NCBI GenBank assembly: GCA_028564705.1
Contig: JAPXFQ010002840.1
Location: 1,349,501 to 1,413,500, forward strand
Length of the DNA: 64,000 nucleotides
Reading direction: 5' to 3'
Origin: Apricaphanius iberus
Lineage: Eukaryota > Chordata > Actinopteri > Cyprinodontiformes > Aphaniidae
The position numbers and the translations under genes are program-made. Below, piece by piece: positions 1 through 9,301 of the stretch (position 1 is its first letter; every line of letters starts with the position of its first letter). The notes below the pieces were generated by a model. That model had not been told where the DNA came from. It did no database searches and was given only the letters and a program-made list of their open reading frames with translations.

Positions 1-1791
1 AGGCGCGCTGGAAATACCAAATGGCAAACGGTTGAAGTGGTACCTGCCGAATGGCGTAATGAAGGTGGTGAGGAGTGCAGACTCTTCTGATAGTGGTATT
101 TGCCAAAAACCCATATTTGCGTCGAGTTTAGAAAAATACTGAGCACCTGTGAGCATGCCTAGTGTTTGGTCTACAGAAGGAAGTATGTATCTTTCACGAC
201 ACACAGACTCATTTAAGGGTGTCATGTCCACACAGATACGCACCTTCTCTTTGTCCTTTTTGGGAGCTACAACCATGCCACAGCACCAGTCGGTCGGCTC
301 TTCCACACGACTAATAACTCCCAACCTTTCCATTCTGTCCAGCTCCCCTTTGACTTTTCCCATGAGCGGCAGTGGCACTCGCCTTGGCACTTTGAGTGAA
401 AAGGGCTTGGCATCAGGCCTTAGCTTTATGGTGTATGGTTTTTGTACTAGCCCGAGCCCTTCGCATAACTTGGGGTATGCTTTTCTTACTGTCTCTTGGT
501 TTATAGTGTCAACTCTGGCGATAAGCTTCAGTCTCACAGAAGCTGTTCTACTCAGCAGTGCCACGCGTAGATTTCGGACTACGTAGATCTTCTCTGTAGT
601 GCTCCTATCACCATACTCAATAGTCTCTGTGGTAGACCCCAAAACAGTTAATGCAGCCCCACCGGGTCCATACAGTGGTTTTTCTGCCTTGTCCAATGTT
701 TTGTTTTTGAATTTGAAGCTGACAAATGTTTGTTCGGGAATAGCTGACACATCTGCTCCTGAATCTAGCTTGAATGTCACCTTATGTCCGCTCACATTTA
801 TGTTTGCCAGCCATGGTTCTTCTCCAGAATCCACTTCCCCCAGAAAAAGTCCAGCCGCACTGTCAGCGACCTCATTCACAGATGTGCTGGACCTACAGAC
901 TCTACCATAGTGTCCGCGTTTTCCACAGTTATTGCACTCCGCGTTTTTCGCTGGACACTGTACTGCTGCGTGTGCGGGCGCTTTGCCACACTTGGAACAT
1001 GCTTTACCGTCATGTTTGATCGGCTGAAACTTTGGGGACTTAAACTGTTTCTGTTCTTTGCTTTTGAATTTGTTCATCTTGGCTTTTCTGACTTGTACTG
1101 CATCCATAGCTGTTTTGTTAGCTATAGCTTCTCCTCTCAGATCAGTTTGCTGTCTCTTTATTTCTTCAGATTGTCTTGCCATTGTGATAGCTTTAGCTAG
1201 GGTAAGATCTTTGTCAAGCTGCATTCTTTCTGATAGAGTAGAATCTTTAAGACCCACTACCAGCCTATCTCTCAGAAGGTCATCGTGAAGTGCTCCGTAC
1301 TCACAGTTTTCTGCCAGTGCATAAAGAGCTGTAATAAACGTGTCCACTAGTTCTGATGGCTGTTGCACTCTCTTGTTGAATTTTGCCCTTTCATAAATCA
1401 CGTTCTTTCTTGGGACAAAATGTCGGTTGAAAGCTGTTTTGACTGCATTGTATTGCTTGCGCTGCATGACCGTTAGCTCGAGCCCTCTTAGCACGTCGTC
1501 AGCCTCATCTCCCATGCAATAAACCAGAGTATTAACTTGGTTTGCTTCTGAAGAGCTATTAAGGTTACTTGCCAGTCTAAAACGCTCGAACCGTCTACTC
1601 CACCGTTCCCACTCTTGGGGCTTTGCAAAATCAAATGGCTCCGGTGGTTTGATAGAGAAGGTTGCCGCCGCCATTACTTGACCTGTCGGCACAGCTACAT
1701 CCCCTGGTGCTGCTGCGGCAGCCCCCGCTGCTGGTGCTGCTGCGGCAGCCCCCGCTGCTGGTGCTCCGCTCGCTTGGCCTTCCTCACTCAT
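1..1791 (-). CDS. Gag-Pol polyprotein of Ty3/gypsy retrotransposon, C-terminally truncated by window
   Basis: The ATG at 1791 opens a frame of exactly 597 codons that is still open at position 1. Residues about 5-25 are an alanine/proline stretch coded by a 27-bp tandem repeat. A gag capsid-like region follows. Near residues 265-298 are two zinc knuckles, the first irregular (C-x2-C-x5-H-x4-C), the second a perfect C-x2-C-x4-H-x4-C. The retropepsin motif LDSGADVSAI has its catalytic Asp near residue 343. Reverse transcriptase starts around residue 480, and its motif A, LDANMGFWQ, is near residue 558. The frame ends at FGISSAP because the window ends. The YxDD box, RNase H and integrase are not visible. 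Gag and pol share one frame with no frameshift, a known arrangement in several gypsy lineages. The product would copy the element's RNA into DNA inside particles. Confidence 0.9.
   Translation of the reverse strand, partial: MSEEGQASGAPAAGAAAAAPAAGAAAAAPGDVAVPTGQVMAAATFSIKPPEPFDFAKPQEWERWSRRFERFRLASNLNSSSEANQVNTLVYCMGDEADDVLRGLELTVMQRKQYNAVKTAFNRHFVPRKNVIYERAKFNKRVQQPSELVDTFITALYALAENCEYGALHDDLLRDRLVVGLKDSTLSERMQLDKDLTLAKAITMARQSEEIKRQQTDLRGEAIANKTAMDAVQVRKAKMNKFKSKEQKQFKSPKFQPIKHDGKACSKCGKAPAHAAVQCPAKNAECNNCGKRGHYGRVCRSSTSVNEVADSAAGLFLGEVDSGEEPWLANINVSGHKVTFKLDSGADVSAIPEQTFVSFKFKNKTLDKAEKPLYGPGGAALTVLGSTTETIEYGDRSTTEKIYVVRNLRVALLSRTASVRLKLIARVDTINQETVRKAYPKLCEGLGLVQKPYTIKLRPDAKPFSLKVPRRVPLPLMGKVKGELDRMERLGVISRVEEPTDWCCGMVVAPKKDKEKVRICVDMTPLNESVCRERYILPSVDQTLGMLTGAQYFSKLDANMGFWQIPLSEESALLTTFITPFGRYHFNRLPFGISSAP
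1680..1775 (-). repeat. 27-bp tandem repeat coding the Ala/Pro-rich Gag N-terminus
   Basis: The words ctgctgcggcagcccccg and gctggtg recur in tandem around 1710-1763. In the gag frame each unit reads APAAGAAAA or close to it. Copy number probably varies between element copies, so Gag N-terminal length would vary as well. Confidence 0.7.
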
Positions 1792-1836
1792 AGCCGCTAG
1801 CCGGGTGCAAAGCTGACTTTTTCTTTCTCAAAGCAC

Positions 1837-1854
1837 ATCCCACTTCTGACACCA
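1837..1854 (-). other. Primer binding site, tRNA-Leu type
   Basis: Read on the plus strand the 18 bases atcccacttctgacacca equal the 3' end of vertebrate tRNA-Leu including the added CCA. They sit directly inside the LTR edge, so minus-strand DNA synthesis would be primed by tRNA-Leu. Confidence 0.85.
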
Positions 1855-2028
1855 TGTTGTGTTGGGTTCACTTACAAATAAAGACCGTTGCTTTGGGTTT
1901 TCACGGAGCCGCTTTATTAACAGGCTGCAACAACATTGTGTTTCTCACTCGGCCCCCTCATGCCGTCTACGTGCATGGTGTGCCCTCTAGCGGTAACATG
2001 TAATATAGATTACACCACACCCATAACA
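1855..2028 (-). repeat. 5' LTR of the gypsy element, 174 bp
   Basis: The ends are TGTTATGGG (at 2028 reading leftward) and CCAACACAACA (at 1855), the canonical TG...CA pair with short inverted ends. In element orientation an AATAAA signal lies at 1918-1913. The LTR is short for the class but complete. Confidence 0.85.
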
Positions 2029-2105
2029 TAGTACGCACTGATTGGTTATATATGTCAGACCCACTGCAGTATGTATGATTAGATGGTCGAGCGGTTAATA
2101 ATTAT

Positions 2106-3550
2106 GGCTGTGTCCGAATCCAGCGGCTGGATCCTTCGAAGGACCCGGTCTACTTGGTCGACGTGGGCTGGGTCCTTCGTCGACCGGGTAGACCGGATGT
2201 TAACGGCTGTGAATTTGGACGGTCTAGCCTTCAGTTGAATTCCCGCCCCCACTTTGCCGAACGTCCTGTCGCCTAGCAACCGCGATCACGCTAAACCAGC
2301 TGGCAAAGCAAGAAATATTCCCCAGTATTTTACTCACCTTTTTTACTGTTTTACTGTCTGCGCCATGTTTTATATCTCTGGCTGAGAGGTCATCATATCA
2401 AGATCATTTTATTTAATCCAGGTTAATACTTAAGATAGCTACTCTCATGATAAGTTCTGTAATTGAATGACTAGTGATCAAATGTATAAATTTGTAATAT
2501 TACATTTTTCATATTCATTTTAACAGTAAAAATTCCTTCTGAGCTTAAAATTATATATGCCTTTTGGATCAAAACAGCATTTTCGAATTTGATTTTATAT
2601 ATCTATGATTTTTTTTACTAAGCATATTCCAAATTGGCTCTTCCTAAATAAACTGAATTGTTTTTTGTAAACAACCACTGCAACAATAACTAACATTGTG
2701 TTTTAACAAAACTGCAGGTCATAACACTTTTCTCCACAGCTGCCTCTTGGGATGAGCTTGAAGATGAAGCTGCTGGAGGTCTGTGGGGCTCTCTGGTTGG
2801 AAAAACTTGTCTTTTGTGCACGTCGACTTAAGCAGCCTGTAAACCCTGATGATGGATGCAGTGGACAGCATGACGAAGCTGCCCTAAACTCTCTCTGCAG
2901 ACCAACCTGTATGATGTTCCCCTCGTCAACCAGAAAATATGAAATTAATCTGTATTCAACTGATCCAGCAACACTGCCCGTTTATTCTAATTAAGCTTAA
3001 AGAGGTCATTTATACACATATAAATAACTGCAAAAAAACTTATCCTAATGCCAATATGTTATGTTATTTTAAACTGTTCAACGTAAGCTTCTTTAAAAAC
3101 ACTAATACAACTTTTAATGAAATGACTTCATGATATTTAACATTTTTAGAAATTAATTTATTCACAACCATCGAACACCTAAATAAAAAATGTGACAAAA
3201 GCATGAATATAAAAAAAAAACAGTCCATCCATTCGGTCCCTGCTCTCCTCTCCAGTCTCCCTTTGCTGCTTCATATCCTAAACAAGAAGACAATAAACAC
3301 AGTTTACAAAAAAGAGCAACACAACAACATTTATGAAATCTATATTTGTTAAAGTGATCAGTCATAAATTATGTTATTTGCGCTTTTGCAAATATACAAA
3401 CAGTAGGTTTATTTTTTGCTCTCAATTTTTTTTCCGGCAAGGGATTAATTTCTCCTGCAGATACAACTCCTCCTGAATTTTCCTCATTAGATAGAAAATA
3501 AATAAATAATAAATAAAAAGAAAATAAAGCCGCTGGATTCGGACACAGCC
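2106..3550. mobile_element. DNA transposon with 23-bp perfect terminal inverted repeats, apparently non-autonomous
   Basis: Positions 2106-2128 begin ggctgtgtccgaatcc and are repeated in reverse complement at 3528-3550. The element is flanked by TAT on both sides (2103-2105 and 3551-3553), a likely 3-bp target duplication. The left 110 bases hold secondary inverted words (ggtctac, ggtcgac, ggatcc). No transposase is recognisable. Short frames inside, such as 2752-2994, match nothing I know. The superfamily is unassigned; PIF/Harbinger-like or ISL2EU-like elements are the candidates. Confidence 0.75.
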
Positions 3551-3553
3551 TAT

Positions 3554-4412
3554 GGCACTCTGTTGGGCCCGGAAGTGGTGTTGTAAGATCACATCGGCTT
3601 GCCATACCAACATCGTTTTTATGCGCATCCTAAAGTGGGGAAAACGCCTCTTTTTACGCACCTACTTTGAACGCCGCATAAAGCGCAGTTTAAGGACCGA
3701 GAAAGCCGTCGGAATTTACGCCGTTTACCGAACCACTTGAAAACTGTGAGGTTTTCGCCGTTTTGTCTTGGAAAGCGGCGTTTTTTACAGCTTTCTGTGC
3801 AGAAAATCGGCGCTTTATACATCGTTTTATTGCCTATGTGCCAATAGAGTGGCGATCTTTGACCCTAACGGCTTGCCATACTTCTCTACCAAACCATTGT
3901 CTGGTCTTTGTTTTCTCCCAGGAAATAAGAAGAACATTGGAAAGAAATGAAGTTACTCAGTAAATATATTCTGTTTTTCGGGAACGTGCAATAGAAGGAT
4001 GGAGGTGGGAGTATTTGGGACTCTGCTGTTTGGGAACATTAATGGTTTCTCACACAGCTACAGCAGAAAAAGAAAGATGGACCCAACCAGAACGTAGTCA
4101 GCGAACGCATCTTTCAACAGCAATAAGCTCCATAACACAATCTGCTCTGAACTATGAGTCAAGCTGAATGAAAACATCACTGATACAGGGTGAAAACCAG
4201 CTGACGTCACCATGGCTACCAGTAGCATCCAATCAGAGAAGGGATTTTCCCAACAGGTGCCCATGCTGCATTCAAGTACAGCTTGGAGACTACGGCATTC
4301 GAAATATCAAAGCATCTTCAAATTGATTTAATCTTATTTTATTTTTAAATTATGGGCAAAGTATTATTTAGAGATTTCTAATTGTTAGTAACTGTTTTTA
4401 AGTGTTTTTATT
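3554..4412. other. Gene-free stretch, no assigned feature
   Basis: The 3560-3900 part is fairly GC-rich and rich in cgcc/ggcg words, suggesting a decayed repeat. A full palindromic CRE-like TGACGTCA is at 4202-4209, followed by an X-box-like gtcaccatggctac. There is no exon evidence around them, so no promoter is called. Confidence 0.4.
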
Positions 4413-4749
4413 TAGGGATGCACCGATGATACTGGAATTGGGCTGATTACGTTCTAACGTATTCTTTTCTGTATTGTGAACAGACACTTAAAATGTGGAA
4501 ACACAAAAAAAAATTCACATTAAATTTTTATTTTATGGTCATTTTTTAGTAAGGTTTTACTTTTTTAAAATCCAAATTCACAATCGTTTCTTTGTAACAA
4601 GCAGGGAAAAAAATAAAACTTGTCTTCCGATTCATTGCATTTTTGGTGTGGTAGAAGTATCGGCATTGGTACTCTGCATTGGCAATAATGCACCTCCAAA
4701 TATCGGTATTGTATCGGTTTGAGAAAAAAGTGTTATCGTTGCGTCCCTA
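4413..4749 (-). mobile_element. hAT-like MITE, family A, reverse orientation
   Basis: The ends are tagggatgcaccgat and tcgttgcgtccct. The interior is the reverse complement of the copy at 8089-8448; both share the words around tctaccacac and gccgatact. Flanking 8-mers tttttatt and gttatttg no longer match exactly, so the copy is old or its edges have decayed. Confidence 0.65.
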
Positions 4750-5487
4750 GTTATTTGTTTTCTACTCTTGGCGTGTCTCCGTCATTTCTATCTTTTCAAC
4801 TTTCAGTCGCAGATTATTATCCAATCCAATTCATTTCAGGAATTGAGAGAAAGGACTTCAGGAAAAAAAACATGTATTTAATGAAAAAAGTTATATATAC
4901 ATCTGTATTTATATTTCTTGTTTAAAGTGCACGAAGAATAAACCGAACCGTGATTTTTGTGCATCCGATAGAGACCAAACTCCTGTCACTTGTTTCTGCC
5001 CTGCTCTGCAGACACATGAAGCAAGTTACCATCTGACTGATGCGTTCAGTCTAACTGTGGTGTAACCAGTAGAGTGCGCCACTTCTAATGGTTTTAGTGG
5101 GAGTGTTTGGTGATTACAGGTGCAGCTTTGTCCAAACCCACAGCCAGGGAATAAATTTATTTAGCCCCTCCTGTAGTTCAGGAATGTAATGAAGGTGGAC
5201 ACTTTTTAGAAGATGAATTTCAATGACAAATTTTTTCTTTATCTAATTAAATGGAAAAGACAGCCACTTTTTTGTTCCGCTTTCATTTTAATATCACAGC
5301 CGTTCATTACAGCTGGTTAAATACATCAACGGTTTTCTACGAAACCAGCGGTGATCTAAACTGCAGTCCTGGACATGAATCTTTTTTTTTGCTACCAGGC
5401 CTCTGTGTTGCATCTAAAAGCTGCAGGATGGAAGCTCTCAGGGACTGGACTTAAAGTCAAGTTTAACGACAAAGAATTACATTTAAA
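4750..5487. other. Gene-free stretch, nothing recognised
   Basis: AT-rich upstream DNA without a frame, splice pair or repeat that I can name. Confidence 0.3.
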
Positions 5488-5665
5488 ACAATATAATATT
5501 AATAACAATGACCACAAAACTAAAATTTCTATAGAAAAAAAAAACATTTTCTGTGAAATTATTGCAGAGTTATCACATTGGTTCATTGTGTCAGTTAACT
5601 GTAACCGATGAGGATTTGGTGGCCTAAATAAGAACAGTATCTGCCCTGATATCGGTGTATCCCTA
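5488..5665 (+). mobile_element. hAT-like MITE, family A, 3' half only
   Basis: The run from aatgaccacaaaactaaa through attttctgtgaaatt to the end atatcggtgtatccct matches the right half of the complete copy at 8089-8448. The left half is absent. Confidence 0.55.
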
Positions 5666-6639
5666 AAGAACACATGGAATAATGAATCATAAGAATGATT
5701 CAAAAGAAATGCAATTGAAGTAAGTAATATAACTTATCAGACTGTTTTTTTTATTTATTTAAATTTAAGGTAGGCTACATACGTTAACAAGTGTGCATTT
5801 TGCGTGAGTAATGTTGAGAGTTTGCCACTTTTATTTCATTTTTAATGTGAACCAGTTTCTCTCCTCTGGACAGAAATTCAGGACTCGCTACGGTTGAGGA
5901 ATGTTGTGATTCCCACTCAGTCTGAGACTGTGTTTTTCGGGGTAGAAAATGATGATACAATGATTTATTATTTAGTAAATAATCTAATAAGCCTATTATT
6001 CAAAGATGTAGATATTTCAGAGCTAAGCCAACATTTGTTAATGTGAAATCTTTGAGGCCGCCATTTTATAAATCACTGCAACTGCTGAAAAATAAAGAAG
6101 AAAAAAAAATAGATTTGACTAGAAAATTTTGATTTGAGGTACTAATGCCCAAGCCCTATTTAAGTTATCCCCTTTTTGTTTTTATGTTAGCTATGGTCTA
6201 ATGTTAATGTTATGTTTTGTTAATGATTAATGTTTTAGAGCTTGTATGTTGTAATATCAGAGTTTCTCAGGGTTTTGCACCAGTAGTTTTGGGAGCCTAC
6301 TTTTAAAAAAGGGATGAAAACATGAATTATCAGACTCTATAAAAGAAATTTATCTTCAAATTATGTCTATACATCATAGATATCTTGTATCAATTATAAA
6401 TTTTGTTGGAAATATTTACTCAACCTGCAGTACATGCTTGTCTTCCTGAGTTCGCTCCATCAATCTATCACTAGTTTTGTTAGTTAGTTAGTTAAACTTT
6501 ATTTCTATACAAAATTTTGTCCATTTGTCCACAGTATTAAAGCTTTTAAGTAGTTTTGTGCAAAGCTTTCAGTATCGTATGTGCTTGTGTAATATTATTG
6601 AATAATGTCCCTGGTGGCACCCCATAGCGGAACAAACCT
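5666..6639. other. Gene-free stretch upstream of GTSE1
   Basis: AT-rich DNA with runs such as tagttagttagtt near 6479. No repeat family or exon is recognisable. Confidence 0.3.
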
Positions 6640-6730
6640 TTTAGCCAATGAGAGAGCGGGTCTGAATCACGTGAGCAGCAGCACAGGAGATTTGAATTAT
6701 TCGCTAGGTGTTGTCTAAAATTTGAATGCA
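6640..6730 (+). promoter_or_regulatory. Putative G2/M promoter of GTSE1: CCAAT box, E-box and two CHR-like sites
   Basis: A CCAAT box lies at 6645-6649, a CACGTG E-box at 6668-6673, and TTTGAA, the core of the cell-cycle homology region (CHR), at 6691-6696 and again at 6721-6726. CCAAT followed some 45 bases later by a CHR is the usual layout of genes expressed in G2/M, bound by NF-Y and MuvB/DREAM. GTSE1 is such a gene in mammals. The start codon is 350-390 bases downstream, so the transcription start is assumed, not seen. Confidence 0.45.
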
Positions 6731-7082
6731 GAGCAGAAACGATTTCAGAGGATTTTAAGGTTTGTATGATTTACGGTTTTAAAAAGGGGTCATCATGTTA
6801 TTTCCGTGAGGCGTCATGGTGGATAAGATTAATGCGAAAAACGTCCGGGTGGCAGTTTCTATCCGTTACACCTTGATAATGTCTGGGAACGAGCTAGCAG
6901 GCTAGCGTAAAATTAGCTCGGAGTTAAGTAAAAAAATAAATACATTTGTTATAGTCGTGTAATGGCTGAGTGTTGCGTTAGTTCTCACTGAGTAATTTCG
7001 GTCAAATGTCAATGATCTGTGTGACACTGCAGATATAAAACGATATCGATCCTGTTTCCTTCAGAGAGCAGCAAACGGCGAG

Positions 7083-9240
7083 ATGGACTGTGGAGCTAAC
7101 AGTGGTAAGTCACCTCTTGCCCCTCACCTCTGATGAGTTGTAGTTCGGTGTTTTAATCCTGCTCCTCTTTCTGAACAGATCTGCGCTTTCTGCAAGATGA
7201 GAAGTTTGACTTCGATGTAACTCTGTCACCTGTCAGGTGAGAGCTCTTAGGGCAAGACATCAACTCTTTTATTAGCTAAAGCTGCCTGTGCGGCTTGAGC
7301 TCCTGGATTTTCTAAGTTTGAATTTAATAGTTAGAACTATAAAACGATCTTAATGCATTCAAAGTATTAACTATAGATCTTTGCGGATTAAAATGCGTTC
7401 TCTCATCCATTTTCCTCTTTCTAGAATTATGTAATCAGAAAACTAGGCCTCCCACAAAAATACATTTATTTTTTTCATTATGAAGTCAAATAAATAGTTA
7501 TCCAGCCTTAATAATTTCCATTTGCAGGCTTTTTTTCTGTCTTGTTTTCCTCTTTTTGCAAAGAGACTGAATTAAAAAAAAAGACTTGTATGGTCAATAT
7601 ATCCTTAGTGATGGAGTACATTTTTATTTTGCACTAGGGATGCACCGAAATGAAAACTCTTTGCCGAAAATGATGAAAACTAAGGCCGAAACACCAAAAG
7701 AAATGATTGTCAATTACTAGAACGTAAGCGTTTATGGCTATGATGCGTTCTAACCTCACTAAAATCAAGGCATTGCAATAAATCAGTTACAAAACTATGA
7801 AGATATGTATTTAGCACTGACATAACAACAATGCACAGTATAAATCAAATCAATAAAGTTTTGGCTGTGTTGTTTCGGTGATTTAGGTCTTTCGGCCGAA
7901 AACCGAAAATGCACTTTTGGGTTCATTTTCGGCCGAAAAGTTTCGGTGACCGAATTTTCGGTGCATCCCTATTTTGCACCTTTAGTTCACTGTATTCTAA
8001 CTGGTAATTTTTCTTGTTTGAGCAAAGTGATGATTGTTTTTTTTAAAGGGCAATTTTGCTGTAGTTTAATTTTACCTATTGTTTTAATTAAGGATGCAAT
8101 GATACCACTTTTTCTAAAACCGAAACCATACCGACACTTGGATCAGAGTACTTGCAGATACCGAGTACCAATGCCGATACTTCTACCACACAAAAAAAAG
8201 TGCAATAAATTGGAAGGCAGGTTTTATTTTCTTCTCTGCTTGTTACAAGAGATAATGGTGAATTAGGTAAAAACTAAAATACTAATAAAAATGACCTCAA
8301 AACAAAATTTTCAAATAAAAAAGAAAAAAACATTTTCTGTCAAATAATTGCAGAGTTTATACATTTTAAGTTTCTGTTCATGGCACCGATGCCAGTACTA
8401 GTACATTAGATGGTATCGGGGCCGATTACCGGTATCGGTGCACCCCTAGTTTTAATATTATGGTTTTAATAAGATGATATTAAAAATTTCTTCCAGGTGC
8501 AGTGGTAAACATGGTAAATATTATTATTAAATTATTTGAAAATGGTTTCAAAGCACAATATTATGGTTTATTGCGATCGTTTTTGGGGCCATTTCTCATC
8601 CAGCATGAATCCAGCATCTATAAAACAAAAGTTATAAACAGCAGAGCTTCCTTGGAACTAATATAAATGTTCATCAAGCAGCATAAGACGGTGCTCTTTG
8701 GTGAAGGGCAATCATAAATTCAAAAATGGAAAAAGTCCAAGGCAGGCTTCTTAATTAGAAATATTATAACGCCTTTATTTACATGACGGTTCTACAAGAA
8801 CATGTTAAAATTCACGTCAAAAGTTAACATTTAAGTGAATTTTAGCACTTAATTTTAACATGTTCTTGTAGAACCGCCATATAAATAAGGCGTTTTAATA
8901 TTTTTAATTAAGCGTTTTTCCATTTTTCAACCTAACTATAACTTCTGTTATTTATTTGTTAGAGCCAAAGCAAGATGATTGAAATATAAGCAAGAAAAAA
9001 AGTTATTGTCAGGTATTTTATAAGAATAAAAGGGAAGAAAAGATTAATATCAAAAATTGAATTTAGCATGAAAACAATCAATGATTTTCATTTTAATCCA
9101 TATCGCCCAGCCCTGACCTCCTTTAATTTTTCTGAAAAAAGTTGTGTAATTACATCTTGAAAAAAAGGTCTTGAATCAAAAAATAACTAATTGATGTATT
9201 CAAATAATAACAGAGAATATCAGAAAATATTTTTTTTCCC

Positions 9241-9301
<61 letters not shown>

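Larger units (their letters stand above)
1..2028 (-). mobile_element. Ty3/gypsy-type LTR retrotransposon, 5' part (cut by window start)
   Basis: Read on the minus strand the order is LTR (2028-1855), primer binding site (1854-1837), short leader, then one long gag-pol frame from 1791 to the window edge. Gag zinc knuckles, then aspartic protease, then reverse transcriptase is the normal order for a Ty3/gypsy or retrovirus-like element. No stop was met in the visible frame, so this copy may be young. Integrase and the other LTR would lie left of the window. The base after the LTR starts the sequence tagta, a possible 5-bp target duplication that cannot be checked without the other end. Confidence 0.9.

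Noticed and set aside
4202..4220. Palindromic CRE and X-box-like site as a promoter
   Set aside because: No exon, CpG rise or start codon in usable distance was found, and it lies in a repeat-rich stretch.
7031..7037. ataaaa motif near the GTSE1 start as a TATA box
   Set aside because: Too close to the ATG for the usual spacing plus 5' UTR, and G2/M promoters of this kind are typically TATA-less.
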